Positions 1 through 9,370 of a stretch of DNA of 64,000 nucleotides are shown here, one piece after another. This DNA is from Lysinibacillus halotolerans (GTDB lineage Bacteria; Bacillota; Bacilli; Bacillales_A; Planococcaceae), in contig NZ_RHLQ01000005.1 of NCBI RefSeq assembly GCF_003711845.1, positions 36,049-100,048 on the forward strand, written 5' to 3'. A model generated the notes under the pieces. That model was given only the letters and a program-made list of their open reading frames with translations, was not told the DNA's origin and ran no database searches. The position numbers were made by a program, and so were the translations under genes. Each line of letters opens with the position of its first letter. Positions within the stretch are counted from its first letter, which is position 1.

Positions 1-318
1 GAACAAGAATTTGGGCGCCTTCTATCACCAATGGAAATTGAAACGATTTCGATGTGGTTAGACGCAGATCGTCACTCCCCAGCAATTATTAAAGCAGCAT
101 TAAAAGAAGCAGTTCTAGCTGGAAAACTTTCCTTACGATATATTGATCGGATTTTATTTGAATGGAAAAAGAAAAATATTACTTCACTCAAACAAGTTGA
201 AAATCATACAGAACAATTTCATCAAAAAACAACCGTCGTGCAACAAAAGCAAAAGTCGACGACGCAAGAAAATCAAAATAAAGTTTCCTTTTATAACTGG
301 TTAGAAGAAAGAGAATAG
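1..318 (+). CDS. dnaD: DnaD replication initiation protein, C-terminal part (5' end outside window)
   Basis: The reading frame is open from base 1, so only the C-terminal ~105 residues are present. The visible part is a DnaB_2/DnaD C-terminal domain: helices containing WLDADRHSPAIIKAALKEA and the family signature YxxxIxxxW (here YIDRILFEW), followed by a charged, Gln/Lys-rich tail ending in YNWLEERE. In Bacillales DnaD helps load the replicative helicase at oriC and during restart by binding and remodelling DNA. It lies 10 bp upstream of nth, as in B. subtilis (dnaD-nth-ypoC), so the three are probably one operon. Identification is firm; the N-terminal winged helix cannot be checked here. Confidence 0.93.
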   Translation, partial: EQEFGRLLSPMEIETISMWLDADRHSPAIIKAALKEAVLAGKLSLRYIDRILFEWKKKNITSLKQVENHTEQFHQKTTVVQQKQKSTTQENQNKVSFYNWLEERE

Positions 319-328
319 GGGGTACATT

Positions 329-994
329 ATGCTTACGAAAAAACAGTGGGAGCATTGTTTAAACGTGATGGACGAAATGTTTCCAGATGCACATTGTGAG
401 CTCGTACACGATAACCCGTTTGAGTTAACAATTGCTACATTATTGTCAGCCCAATGTACAGATGTACTTGTCAATAAAGTAACGAAGACTTTATTTCAAA
501 AGTATAAAACGGCTGAAGATTATTTAGCTGTACCATTGGAAGAATTACAAAATGATATCCGTTCGATTGGTCTCTATCGTAATAAAGCTAAAAATATTCA
601 AGCTTTATGTGAAAAAGTAATTACCGATTTTAATGGAGAAATTCCACAAAGTCGTGAACAACTCGTTACATTACCCGGTGTTGGACGTAAAACTGCAAAT
701 GTTGTTTTGTCAGTTGCGTTTAATATACCAGCCCTTGCAGTAGATACACATGTAGAACGTGTTTCGAAACGTTTAGGGTTATGTCGTTTAAAAGATACGG
801 TGTTGGAAGTTGAAGAAACGATAATGAAAAAAACACCAAAGGAAAATTGGTCTAAAACCCATCATCAGTTAATTTTCTTTGGTCGTTATCATTGTAAAGC
901 TCAAAATCCCCAATGTCATACGTGCCCGTTATTAGACATTTGTAGAGAAGGGCAGAAACGTTTGAAAAAAGGTTTGGTGAAAAACGTTGATTAA
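329..994 (+). CDS. nth: Endonuclease III (DNA glycosylase/AP lyase)
   Basis: This bifunctional base-excision-repair glycosylase removes oxidised pyrimidines and cleaves the abasic site. The 221 residues are the normal family length. A helix-hairpin-helix with LPGVGRKTANV places the catalytic lysine at about residue 121. The catalytic aspartate is at about 139 in VDTHVERVS. The C-terminal [4Fe-4S] loop has the canonical spacing C-x6-C-x2-C-x5-C (about residues 189, 196, 199 and 205). The ATG start follows GGGGGT-type ribosome-binding sequence. It sits between dnaD and ypoC, and its 3' end overlaps the next gene by 8 bp, which suggests translational coupling. Confidence 0.97.
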   Translation: MLTKKQWEHCLNVMDEMFPDAHCELVHDNPFELTIATLLSAQCTDVLVNKVTKTLFQKYKTAEDYLAVPLEELQNDIRSIGLYRNKAKNIQALCEKVITDFNGEIPQSREQLVTLPGVGRKTANVVLSVAFNIPALAVDTHVERVSKRLGLCRLKDTVLEVEETIMKKTPKENWSKTHHQLIFFGRYHCKAQNPQCHTCPLLDICREGQKRLKKGLVKNVD

Positions 995-1337
995 AGTAAG
1001 ACCTGAAGCAATTCAAAAGGAGAAGGTTGAACCTTATTTTGCACAATGGGAGGAACTAAGTCAGCTTATTCATCAAGCCCACGATCAACGTAGTGGCGAA
1101 GCGAAATCATTAATGGATAAAGGAATTGTGCTATTTGAAGCTTGTGTATTGAACAGCTCACAAAGTAGTGAACCAACATTGGATGAAAAGGAAGAGTATG
1201 AAGTTCTTCCAATCAACGGAATGGAACGGCTTTTGTTTATTAAAGCAAGACCAGGTCAATATGCTTGCTACCGTCAATTGGATGAATTATTTAAAGAATT
1301 AAAGAAGCGATTAGCTCGTCTAAGAATTAAATCATAA
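987..1337 (+). CDS. ypoC: YpoC-like conserved protein
   Basis: This 116-residue protein of unknown function is recognised mainly by position: it is the third gene after dnaD and nth and immediately precedes the convergent ponA, as ypoC does in B. subtilis. It starts with TTG at 987, inside the last codons of nth (8 bp overlap); no better start is seen downstream. The sequence is soluble, mixed helical and rich in Glu/Lys, with no signal peptide or membrane segment. A conserved-looking central stretch reads LPINGMERLLFIKARP. Function is not inferred. The start choice is moderately secure because the frame has no other nearby start with a ribosome binding site. Confidence 0.75.
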   Translation: MIKVRPEAIQKEKVEPYFAQWEELSQLIHQAHDQRSGEAKSLMDKGIVLFEACVLNSSQSSEPTLDEKEEYEVLPINGMERLLFIKARPGQYACYRQLDELFKELKKRLARLRIKS

Positions 1338-1340
1338 GAA

Positions 1341-1383
1341 AAAAGGAACATCAATCATTTTCATCTGATTGATGTTCCTTTTT
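1341..1383. terminator. Bidirectional rho-independent terminator between ypoC and ponA
   Basis: A 17-base perfect inverted repeat (arms 1341-1357 and 1366-1382, core GGAACATCAATCA) has an A-tract on the left and a T-tract on the right. It can therefore terminate both converging operons (dnaD-nth-ypoC and recU-ponA). Confidence 0.92.
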
Positions 1384-1384
1384 A

Positions 1385-4051
1385 TTATTCTGGTGTTTCA
1401 GTCGGGTCAGTCGGTACAGTAGGAGCTTCTATTTCGCCATTACCATCCTCACTGACGTCTTCTCCGCCATTATCCCCGTTGTTTTCACCATCTTCTCCTG
1501 GTCCAAACCAGTCATCTAAATTACCATCGTCTCCGTTACCATTACCATTACCGTTACCATTACCATTCCCGTTACCATTCCCATTTCCACTACCATTCCC
1601 GTTGTTTTCATTTCCATCCCCGTTATTTCCATTATTCGGGTTTTCTGGTTTTTCAACTTCCGGTTCTTCTATTTTATTTTCAATGAAAATTGAAACGGTT
1701 GCTGGTTCACTTCGGATATCATCAGAAACGGCGACTACAGAGAATGTGTAATTACGTCCAGGTTCGATATTCGGAATTTGTAATTGTTTATCGGACGTTG
1801 TATTCACGACTACAGGTTGTTCTTGATCAACAGTCATCGATACTTCAAAGGAAACATCCAAATCTTCATTCCCTTTAGGCGCTTTAAAGTCCCAAGTTAA
1901 GTCAACAGTACTTCCTTCTTCATTGTACTTCGCTTGTAATTTAGTAGGGGCATCTAATTCAATCTCTTCGTATTTCTCTGATACTTGAGATGGTTCAGTC
2001 CCTTTAACAAACAATTCTGTTCTTCGTAATTCATTTGGTGTATATTCACTTGCTAATTGTAATGGATTTGTTCCGACTTCAATTGTTGCTTCTACAACAG
2101 AATTTGGCTTTTTAAAGTCTGATGTTTCAACATCATCAGATATTTGGCTCATAATTGATTTAAACAATCTTTGTGGTAAACGACGTTCATCCCAAGTAGT
2201 AATCGGTTCGGAACGTTGAGAGTAACCACTCCAAATGGCTATTGAATAATTTGTTGTATAGCCTGCAAACCATGAATCAGGTACACTGCTACTTGGTAAA
2301 TTGAATTTATCAAAGTCTTCAGGGGAGTAATTGGTTGTACCCGTTTTACCTGCAATATCTAATCCAGGTACTGCAGCAGCGGAACCTGAAGCTCCCGGTT
2401 TATCACTTAAGACATCGCGTAAAATATCTGTTACCATATAGGCTGTATAGTCGCTCATCGCCACTTCTGGTTGTGATTTATAAGATTTTTTTGAACCGTC
2501 ACGGTACTCAACTTCTTTAATCGTAGTTGGTTCGTTATAAATACCATTATTACCAAATGCAGCATAGGCAGCAGCCATTTGGATAGGGGACATATAAATC
2601 GCTCCGCCACCAATTGCATCAGACTCATATACATCTTCAGTTTCGATACCTAATTTACTAATAAATTCTTTTGCTGCATCTGTTCCAACCTCTTGTAATG
2701 TTTTAACGGCTGGTACGTTACGTGATTGGTATAATGCTTCACGTACGGTCATTGTGCCCAAATATTTATTATCCCAGTTCGTAATGACTTTATCTGAATT
2801 AGAATAAGTCATTTTTTCATCCACAATCGTTTGACCAGTTGACCATTTTAAGTTTTCAATGGCAGGACCGTAATCAAGTAAAGGTTTCATTGTTGAACCT
2901 GGTTGACGATCTTTTAAATCATCTGCATAGTTCCAACCTCTCTCTGCTCCGTAATTTCTTCCGCCACCAATTGCACGAATCTCACCCGTTTTTGTATCAA
3001 TAACAGATACACCAGATTGAATATCCTCAGTAGGGAAGTTTTCAGAATCGTTCATAATATTTTCTACAACCGATTGAGCATTAGGGTCAAGAGTAGTATA
3101 AACTTTTATTCCTTCAGCTAATGCTTCTCCATCTCCGTTTTCTTCAAGTTCTTCTAATACAACATCTAAGAAGGCATCATATTTTGTGCCTGTTACAGTT
3201 TGACGTTCTTCTTCCGGTAAAACGCGGGAAGCAATTTCAACTTTTTTCGCTTCAGCAGCTTGTTCTTCTGTAATTTTTTCGTGTTGAACCATTAAATCAA
3301 GTACTAAATCCCGTCGTGCTTTCGCTCGGTCAGGATTTTTGAATGGATTATAATTGTTCGGACTTTGAGGGATACCTGCAAGTAAAGCCATTTCATCCAA
3401 TTCTAATTCATCTAATTCTTTACCAAAGAAATATTCAGCAGCAGTTCCAAATCCATAAACCCTTCCAGACATAAGTACTTTGTTAAAGTACATTTCAAAA
3501 ATCTCTTCTTTTGAATAATGTTTTTCTAGTTGAATCGCAAGCCATGCTTCCTGTGCTTTACGTTTTAACTTTTTGTCATTACTTAAAAATGAATTTTTTA
3601 CAACTTGTTGGGTAATCGTACTTGCCCCTTGTGCACCGAAACCTTGCGTAACGTTTGCAATGACGGCACTACCTAAACGCCATATATCAAGACCGAAATG
3701 GTCAAAGAATCGTGAGTCTTCGGTTGCTAAAATAGCGTCAATCATTTCTTGAGGAATATCATCGTATTCTACATATTTACGGTCTTCTGCACCAATTTTT
3801 GCAAATAGCTCACCATTCTTATCATAAAACTCGGAAGAAATCGGATCTTTTAAAAGTTCTTCATCCAACTCGGGAGCTGAACTAGCATAATAGGCAAATA
3901 ACCCAGCACCACCTAATAATCCGACAACACCAATGATAAGAATTGTAATGATAATTCGTTTTATCCAAGAACTTGCTGGTTTTTTTTGTTTTTTCTTTTG
4001 TAGTTCGCGTTCTCGTTTTAACTCTTCACGAGTGCGTCTTTTCTCAGTCAA
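1385..4051 (-). CDS. ponA: Class A penicillin-binding protein 1 (bifunctional transglycosylase/transpeptidase)
   Basis: This enzyme polymerises and cross-links peptidoglycan at the outer membrane face. Domains in order: a basic cytoplasmic N-terminus (1-30), one membrane anchor (about 32-56), a GT51 transglycosylase with catalytic Glu at about 111 in ATEDSRFFDHFG and the GASTITQQ motif (142-149), a transpeptidase with SxxK at 386-389 (STMK), SRN at 443-445 and KTGT at 569-572, an FN3-like domain (about 705-795), and a Gly/Asn-rich low-complexity tail to 888. The start is TTG at 4051, preceded by GAGGAG seven bases upstream. It lies 26 bp after recU, the classic recU-ponA operon. The long (Gly-Asn) tail is the only unusual part. 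Confidence 0.97.
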   Translation of the reverse strand: MTEKRRTREELKRERELQKKKQKKPASSWIKRIIITILIIGVVGLLGGAGLFAYYASSAPELDEELLKDPISSEFYDKNGELFAKIGAEDRKYVEYDDIPQEMIDAILATEDSRFFDHFGLDIWRLGSAVIANVTQGFGAQGASTITQQVVKNSFLSNDKKLKRKAQEAWLAIQLEKHYSKEEIFEMYFNKVLMSGRVYGFGTAAEYFFGKELDELELDEMALLAGIPQSPNNYNPFKNPDRAKARRDLVLDLMVQHEKITEEQAAEAKKVEIASRVLPEEERQTVTGTKYDAFLDVVLEELEENGDGEALAEGIKVYTTLDPNAQSVVENIMNDSENFPTEDIQSGVSVIDTKTGEIRAIGGGRNYGAERGWNYADDLKDRQPGSTMKPLLDYGPAIENLKWSTGQTIVDEKMTYSNSDKVITNWDNKYLGTMTVREALYQSRNVPAVKTLQEVGTDAAKEFISKLGIETEDVYESDAIGGGAIYMSPIQMAAAYAAFGNNGIYNEPTTIKEVEYRDGSKKSYKSQPEVAMSDYTAYMVTDILRDVLSDKPGASGSAAAVPGLDIAGKTGTTNYSPEDFDKFNLPSSSVPDSWFAGYTTNYSIAIWSGYSQRSEPITTWDERRLPQRLFKSIMSQISDDVETSDFKKPNSVVEATIEVGTNPLQLASEYTPNELRRTELFVKGTEPSQVSEKYEEIELDAPTKLQAKYNEEGSTVDLTWDFKAPKGNEDLDVSFEVSMTVDQEQPVVVNTTSDKQLQIPNIEPGRNYTFSVVAVSDDIRSEPATVSIFIENKIEEPEVEKPENPNNGNNGDGNENNGNGSGNGNGNGNGNGNGNGNGNGDDGNLDDWFGPGEDGENNGDNGGEDVSEDGNGEIEAPTVPTDPTETPE
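1534..1608 (-). repeat. Hexanucleotide tandem repeat encoding the Gly-Asn tail of PonA
   Basis: The plus strand shows repeats of the unit ATTACC/GTTACC with point variants. On the coding minus strand these read about a dozen Gly-Asn pairs. Copy number in such short in-frame repeats can change by slippage without breaking the frame. The repeat lies beyond the FN3-like domain of PonA, in the extracellular C-terminal tail. Confidence 0.85.
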
Positions 4052-4077
4052 AATAATCTCCTCGCTTTAACAATCTA

Positions 4078-4695
4078 TTATTCTTCGTTTGTAATCAGTT
4101 TTTTTATTGCGGATAAGTAATCTATTCGTGGATTATATCCAGGCCTAATTTCAATAGTTTGTGTTTCGAATATTGATAATGGTATAGATTTTCTCCCACC
4201 TTTTTCCATTTGCCTCCAAGCATCATGAAGTACAGAAAAAGGAACCACGAAATAACGATCTAAAGTTGAAAATTTTACGATAGTAAAGGCAATTCCTTTT
4301 TGATTTGTCACATCTTTCATATGCAGAACTTGATGTTGATGGACGTTTTTTAAAGGAAAGGACGTTTTACTCTCGGTTTCCTTCGCTTCAAAATCTATAT
4401 AATATCCGTTCCAAACACCGTTGTAATCAGTTGTAGATGGCGTTCGAAAGTAGGCTTCACGAATAACTGCTGCACTCCGTGACGGGTACTCTACTTTGAC
4501 GATTTGAACCGGAACAGGTTTCTTATGAATGATTGCAATTTGTTGATTTAAATAGTAGGTATTCGTTTCATTAATTTCATCTTCAAGAGTTTTTCCGCGA
4601 TTACTAAATGAAAGCTCCTTTTTTTTAACTGGTTTTGCCGGTTTCGAAAGGGGTTCACTCGGCTGATATAGTTTGCCATTTGGATAATGTATCAC
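4078..4695 (-). CDS. recU: RecU Holliday junction resolvase
   Basis: RecU resolves Holliday junctions and modulates RecA. The protein is 205 residues if started at GTG 4695, which matches the ~206 residues usual for RecU and gives the family N-terminus VIHYPNGKLYQP. That GTG has AAAGGAGT seven bases upstream, whereas the longer in-frame ATG (4743) has no such site, so the short form is preferred. Catalytic residues of the type II restriction-like fold are visible: Asp90 (TTDYNG), then Glu103 and Lys105 in DFEAKET. It is the first gene of the recU-ponA operon. Confidence 0.96.
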   Translation of the reverse strand: MIHYPNGKLYQPSEPLSKPAKPVKKKELSFSNRGKTLEDEINETNTYYLNQQIAIIHKKPVPVQIVKVEYPSRSAAVIREAYFRTPSTTDYNGVWNGYYIDFEAKETESKTSFPLKNVHQHQVLHMKDVTNQKGIAFTIVKFSTLDRYFVVPFSVLHDAWRQMEKGGRKSIPLSIFETQTIEIRPGYNPRIDYLSAIKKLITNEE

Positions 4696-5001
4696 GAAAA
4701 GCACTCCTTTTTGAAAGATCATTTCTACCAACAAGTTTAACATAATTTTATCAAAGTTAAGCTAAGTACCTCTTCTATTAGGATAGACTATCGGAGGTAA
4801 CTATAATCAATATATGACTAGACTTTTACTATTATATGAAATAGTTTATGGAGAAATAGATGCTAAATAAATTTACGATAAAGTTTAAGAGAAACTTTAT
4901 ATCGAAAAATATGTTGTTTTAGCAACCTATGTCTAGTTTTGACAAGTGGAAAGGGTTTTGAATGCTTTCAATGAATTCTATTTGTCAAAGGAGGAATGAC
5001 A
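4696..5001. other. Divergent intergenic region between recU and the yppE cluster
   Basis: About 300 AT-rich bases should carry the promoters of recU-ponA (minus) and of the small gene at 5002 (plus). The only coding hint is an 18-codon frame starting with ATG at 4814. It has a GGAGGT sequence (about 4794) rather too far upstream and is not called. No riboswitch or clear terminator was seen. Confidence 0.5.
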
Positions 5002-5199
5002 ATGAATAGAATTCAACTACTCATTTCGCAAATTGACTACATCGACCAAATGATGACAGCTAAAATTGAAAACGAACGGGCATACATTCATAACCAATTT
5101 TTCTCTCAACTAGGAAGCACTTATCAAAAAGTAAGCTTAGCAGAAAAGCATTATCATGTAAAGAATACTTGTTCCCCTATTGCTAGAGAATTAGCTTAG
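5002..5199 (+). CDS. Small hypothetical protein upstream of yppE
   Basis: The 65-residue soluble protein is not recognised with confidence. The start is set by AAAGGAGG at 4987-4994, seven bases before ATG 5002; an ATG six bases earlier is too close to that site. The N-terminal part (MNRIQLLISQIDYIDQMM) is predicted helical and the C-terminus contains a single Cys. It sits 50 bp upstream of the YppE-like gene, where B. subtilis has small genes (yppC, yppD, yppF, yppG region), so a member of that group of short conserved Bacillales proteins is possible but unproven. Confidence 0.65.
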   Translation: MNRIQLLISQIDYIDQMMTAKIENERAYIHNQFFSQLGSTYQKVSLAEKHYHVKNTCSPIARELA

Positions 5200-5249
5200 T
5201 TTTTGGTACACTTAAGAAACAAAATAGGAATCTTAAGAGGGTACTAAAA

Positions 5250-5618
5250 ATGGAATTAATCGAACAAACGAAACAGTTAATATACGAGTGTGATGCGTCA
5301 ATAAACCGTTTTTATAAACAGCGGGAACTTGACGCAACACCTCAATTTTTTGAAGAAGTAAAACCTTTTGCAGATAACATACAATCTTTATTAATAGAGT
5401 GGCAACAAAATGCGTTAAATTGGATTAAAGAAAACAGACCGAAATATATGCATGAGTCGCAAATACAAAACGTTGTCGATGCAATGAATCAATTTGTCGT
5501 ACAATCTTTTTATAAGGAGACAAGTAAAAAACGATTTATCCAGTCTGTCCAATCCGTCCATTACACGTTATCTTTCTTTTTACGTTATTTAGAAGGGGAG
5601 AGTGAAAAGGATGTTTAG
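5250..5618 (+). CDS. yppE: YppE-like protein (DUF1798)
   Basis: This 122-residue all-helical protein resembles B. subtilis YppE (about 123 residues) in length, in position directly before yprA/mrfA, and in motifs such as PQFFEEVKPFAD, WIKENRPKYMHESQI and VQSVHYTLS. The family has a four-helix-bundle structure and no established function. The ribosome binding site is AGAGGG, well spaced from ATG 5250. The 3' end overlaps the start of mrfA by 8 bp, indicating one operon with the helicase and exonuclease genes. Confidence 0.85.
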   Translation: MELIEQTKQLIYECDASINRFYKQRELDATPQFFEEVKPFADNIQSLLIEWQQNALNWIKENRPKYMHESQIQNVVDAMNQFVVQSFYKETSKKRFIQSVQSVHYTLSFFLRYLEGESEKDV

Positions 5619-7887
5619 TAAAAAACGGACGATCGATGATTTATTAATCGAATGGCAATATGACGAACAATTAAAACAAAATATCGTCCATTGGCAAACA
5701 ATTGAAGCAACTCCGGCACGTTATTCCAAATTTCCGAACGAACTTCATCCCTCTATAAAAAAAGCATTAAATAAAAGAGGAATAGAGCAATTATATACTC
5801 ACCAGCGGGAAGCCTTTGATTATGCAGTCAATGGTAAATCCTTTACTGCTGTTACACCAACTGCCTCTGGAAAATCACTTTGCTATCATTTACCAGTTTT
5901 GCAAAAAATTTTAGAAGATCAATCGAGTAGGGCCATTTATTTATTTCCTACAAAGGCATTAGCTCAAGATCAGAAGGCCGATTTAAATGATTTAATCGAG
6001 GATATGGAAGAGGAAATTTTAAGTTATACGTACGATGGTGATACAGCACCTGCAATTCGACAAAAAATTAGAAAAGCAGGCCATATTGTTATGACAAACC
6101 CTGATATGTTACATTCGGGAATTTTACCCCATCATACGAAATGGGTCTCCTTATTTGAAAACTTAAAGTATATTGTCATTGATGAGTTACATACATATAA
6201 AGGGGTATTTGGAAGTCATGTAGCCCATGTTATCCGACGTTTAAAACGTATTTGTGCTTTTTATGGAAGTGACCCAATTTTTATTTGTACATCCGCTACG
6301 ATTAAAAATCCGAAAGAATTGGCTGAAAAATTAACAAATACCAATCATGAACTAATCGCCAAATCTGGTGCACCAGTCGGTAAAAAAACATTTTTATTTT
6401 ATAATCCTCCAATTGTGCATCCGACCTTTGGTGTTAGACGAAGCAGTGTATTAGAAGTCCGTGATTTGGCGACCAGATTATTTGAAGCAGGTATTCAAAC
6501 AATTGTTTTTGCCAAATCCAGAGTTCGAGTCGAAATGCTCGTAACTTATTTAAAAAGTTTAACGAAAAATAAAATTCAAGATGAATCTATTCGCGGCTAT
6601 CGTGGAGGCTATTTACCAACGGAACGCAGGGCGATTGAAAAAGGATTAAGGGACGGTACAATCCAAATTGTAGTAAGTACAAATGCATTGGAATTGGGGG
6701 TAGATATCGGACAATTACAAGCATGTATTATGACAGGCTATCCGGGTAACATCGCTAGTGCGTGGCAACAAGCTGGACGGGCAGGGCGTAGACAAGATTC
6801 GGCTTTAATTATTTATGTGGCAAATTCCACTGCATTAGACCAATATGTCGTAAACAACCCTACCTATCTATTAGGTAGTTCACCAGAAGAGGCGTTAATA
6901 AATCCAGATAATATTCTTATTTTAATGGATCATTTAAAATGTGCCGCTTTTGAATTACCATTTTCTATTACAGATAGCTACGGGGAATTTGAAGTACAAG
7001 AATTACTTGAGTTTTTACAAGATGAAGGTGTATTAGTGAAAACTAGTTCAAACTGGTATTGGATGAGTGAACGTTTCCCAGCCCATGAAATTAGTTTGCG
7101 CTCTGCTTCCCAAGAAAATGTAGTCATTATTGATCAAACGGTGCCAGCAGGAACGAAGGTTATCGGTGAAATGGATACGTATAGCGCTATGACCCTTCTA
7201 CATGAAGAAGCAATCTATCTTCACCAAGGAACACAATTCCAGGTAGAAATGCTCGACTGGGAAGAGAAAAAAGCCTATGTTCGTGAAGTAGATGTGGATT
7301 ACTTTACTGATGCGAATTTAGCTGTTGAGTTAAAAGTTTTAAATGAAGATAAAACAAGTCAGCATAAAACCGCGTCAGTTAGTTATGGAGATATTAGTTT
7401 ACTAGCGATTCCAACAATCTTTAAAAAAATCCGTTTCCAAACCCACGAAAATATTGGCTCAGGGAAAATTCATATTCCACCCCTTGAGATGCATACAAAT
7501 GCTACGTGGCTGTCCTTTAACTTACCAGAAAATTGGTCAGAGGAAATGTTAACGGATGCTTTAACTGGCGCTAGTTATGCAATTGGGTCTTTTATTCCTC
7601 TGTATATTCAGTGCGATCGGAACGATTTAACGGTTGTACCTCAAGTGAAATCCGTTCATAATGATAAACCTACACTATTTATCTATGATAGTTATCCTGG
7701 AGGCATCGGGTTAAGCGAAAGGGTGTACGACATTTTAGTACCGATAATTGAGCAAACGATTGGTCATGTGCAAAATTGTCCTTGTCAAAACGGATGTCCT
7801 TCTTGTATTGGCGCACAAGATAGCTTTAGTGAAAGTAAACAAAAAGTCATCAAAATACTATCAATTTTATTAAATGAAATAGGATGA
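5611..7887 (+). CDS. mrfA: MrfA (YprA) superfamily 2 DNA helicase with C-terminal four-Cys domain
   Basis: MrfA is a 3'-5' DNA helicase which in B. subtilis acts with MrfB in repair of mitomycin-C lesions independently of UvrABC. The protein has about 758 residues: RecA-like domain 1 with Walker A PTASGKS (about 83-89) and DELH box, domain 2 with STNALELGVDIG and motif VI QQAGRAGRR, then a DUF1998-type C-terminus ending in the metal-binding pattern CPCQNGCPSCIG. ATG 5611 has AGGGGAG about ten bases upstream; GTG 5602 in the same frame is an alternative start. The next gene overlaps by 4 bp (ATGA), so mrfA and mrfB are coupled. Confidence 0.95.
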   Translation: MFSKKRTIDDLLIEWQYDEQLKQNIVHWQTIEATPARYSKFPNELHPSIKKALNKRGIEQLYTHQREAFDYAVNGKSFTAVTPTASGKSLCYHLPVLQKILEDQSSRAIYLFPTKALAQDQKADLNDLIEDMEEEILSYTYDGDTAPAIRQKIRKAGHIVMTNPDMLHSGILPHHTKWVSLFENLKYIVIDELHTYKGVFGSHVAHVIRRLKRICAFYGSDPIFICTSATIKNPKELAEKLTNTNHELIAKSGAPVGKKTFLFYNPPIVHPTFGVRRSSVLEVRDLATRLFEAGIQTIVFAKSRVRVEMLVTYLKSLTKNKIQDESIRGYRGGYLPTERRAIEKGLRDGTIQIVVSTNALELGVDIGQLQACIMTGYPGNIASAWQQAGRAGRRQDSALIIYVANSTALDQYVVNNPTYLLGSSPEEALINPDNILILMDHLKCAAFELPFSITDSYGEFEVQELLEFLQDEGVLVKTSSNWYWMSERFPAHEISLRSASQENVVIIDQTVPAGTKVIGEMDTYSAMTLLHEEAIYLHQGTQFQVEMLDWEEKKAYVREVDVDYFTDANLAVELKVLNEDKTSQHKTASVSYGDISLLAIPTIFKKIRFQTHENIGSGKIHIPPLEMHTNATWLSFNLPENWSEEMLTDALTGASYAIGSFIPLYIQCDRNDLTVVPQVKSVHNDKPTLFIYDSYPGGIGLSERVYDILVPIIEQTIGHVQNCPCQNGCPSCIGAQDSFSESKQKVIKILSILLNEIG

Positions 7888-9146
7888 GCTCCATGTCATA
7901 CGAAAATAAAATGATGCAATTAAAACAAATGCTTGGGAAAAAGAAAGAACAGCCTAAAAATAAACCTACTTTTCAAAAACCAGAAAAACCTTTCTATATA
8001 AATGAATGGCAAAAAGCTGGACTTGCATTAGTTGAAAATGATTTTGGCGTTTTATTTAAAAGGGAAGTGACGTATCCCTTTACGTTTCAACACGGTTTTT
8101 ATAAGTTAGGCTTATTTTTTGATGCTGTTGAAAAATGGCAGAAGGCGACTGTTGAACATCCTTATGCTATTCATATAGATGAACCAGTCCTATTTTTTGA
8201 TACAGAAACGACGGGTTTAAAAGGGGTAGGGACAAACATATTCTTATTAGGCTTATTAAGTGTAGAAGAGGATCAATTTGTCCTTACCCAGTATGTATTA
8301 GCAGATCCTGCAAATGAAGCAGCGTTTTTATTCGAATCTAAATTTTGGCAACAGTCAAAAACGATTGTATCTTATAATGGGAAAAGTTTTGATTGGCCCC
8401 AATTAGAAACAAGATGGACATTAAACCAAAATGTTTTACCGAAATTACGAAATCCTCGACAAATCGATTTATTACACAGTTCGAAACGAATATGGAAAAA
8501 TAATTTGGAAAGAATGAAATTAACAAAAGTCGAGGAAGAAAAACTCGGATTTAGAAGAAATGGTGACATTCCGGGATTTTTAGCACCGATTATTTATACA
8601 GACGCTATCAAAAGCGGAAATGCATCTGCTTTAATGAAGGTACTATATCACAATGAATGGGACCTTTTATCTTTAGTGACACTCTATATCCATTCCACAA
8701 ACCTATTGCTTGAAGGAGAATGGGAAGAGTCTGCTACTACGTATACAAACATAGGAAAATGGTATGGTGATTTAAAACAACCTCTACAAAGTGAACAAGT
8801 GTTAACGACTGTAACGGAAAATTATCAAACAGAAGAGGCTGGTCTTGCCCATTATTATTTAGCCTTTCAACAAAAGCGCAATGGAATGGTTGAAGAGGCT
8901 ATCAAGTCTTTTCAAAAAGCACTTTCATTTGTTAACAATAGAGAAAAGCTAAAAGTATTGGAGCAACTTGCCATTTTATATGAACATCAATTAAAAGAAT
9001 ACGAACGGGCATTACATTACACAAATGAAGGATTGCAACTTTTAGAGAGCCAATCTTTTATAAAAAAGGATCAACAAATGAAGTATGTCATCAATTGGAC
9101 AAGAAGATTGCAAAGGGTTGAAAAGAAACTAAAAAGTAAAATATAA
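7884..9146 (+). CDS. mrfB: MrfB (YprB) DnaQ-like exonuclease with TPR tail
   Basis: MrfB is a metal-dependent 3'-5' exonuclease, the partner of MrfA in the mitomycin repair pathway. The 420 residues comprise a Lys/Gln-rich N-terminus, a DEDD-type exonuclease (FFDTETTGLKG with Asp106 and Glu108, then VSYNGKSFDWP and the late Asp in HNEWDLLSLV), and at least two tetratricopeptide-like helical hairpins from about residue 300. It starts in an ATGA overlap with mrfA; a second ATG at 7893 is possible. The order yppE-mrfA-mrfB-(gap)-gpsB matches Bacillus. Confidence 0.93.
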   Translation: MSSMSYENKMMQLKQMLGKKKEQPKNKPTFQKPEKPFYINEWQKAGLALVENDFGVLFKREVTYPFTFQHGFYKLGLFFDAVEKWQKATVEHPYAIHIDEPVLFFDTETTGLKGVGTNIFLLGLLSVEEDQFVLTQYVLADPANEAAFLFESKFWQQSKTIVSYNGKSFDWPQLETRWTLNQNVLPKLRNPRQIDLLHSSKRIWKNNLERMKLTKVEEEKLGFRRNGDIPGFLAPIIYTDAIKSGNASALMKVLYHNEWDLLSLVTLYIHSTNLLLEGEWEESATTYTNIGKWYGDLKQPLQSEQVLTTVTENYQTEEAGLAHYYLAFQQKRNGMVEEAIKSFQKALSFVNNREKLKVLEQLAILYEHQLKEYERALHYTNEGLQLLESQSFIKKDQQMKYVINWTRRLQRVEKKLKSKI

Positions 9147-9370
9147 TAGAACATTATTTGAATGTCCTTTAACATTGTTGGTTATAAACAATGTACAAGC
9201 AATTATGGGAATAATGGGGAGTTATTTCCTGAATATTTTAAAAATAATTTCCCGGGTAAGCGCATAATCTGACATTTTTCTTCTATGGTATACTTCTATC
9301 AAATTTTTTCAAAAAGTTACCGTTAATTTTGTTAAAACAGTTTCTTTGAATCCCTTTTATTATATTCATA

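Noticed and set aside
1479..1751. Open frame on the plus strand opposite the PonA tail
   Set aside because: Pure antisense of the Gly-Asn repeat and FN3 region, giving a Pro/Leu/Phe repeat. No ribosome binding site.
4696..4743. 16-residue N-terminal extension of RecU
   Set aside because: The GTG at 4695 has an excellent ribosome binding site and gives the family N-terminus, so the longer start is not used.
4814..4870. 18-codon frame in the recU upstream region
   Set aside because: The GGAGGT is about 14 bases from the ATG and no promoter or conservation evidence is visible.
9172..9194. Short inverted repeat after mrfB as terminator
   Set aside because: 8-bp stem without a T-tract; too weak to call.
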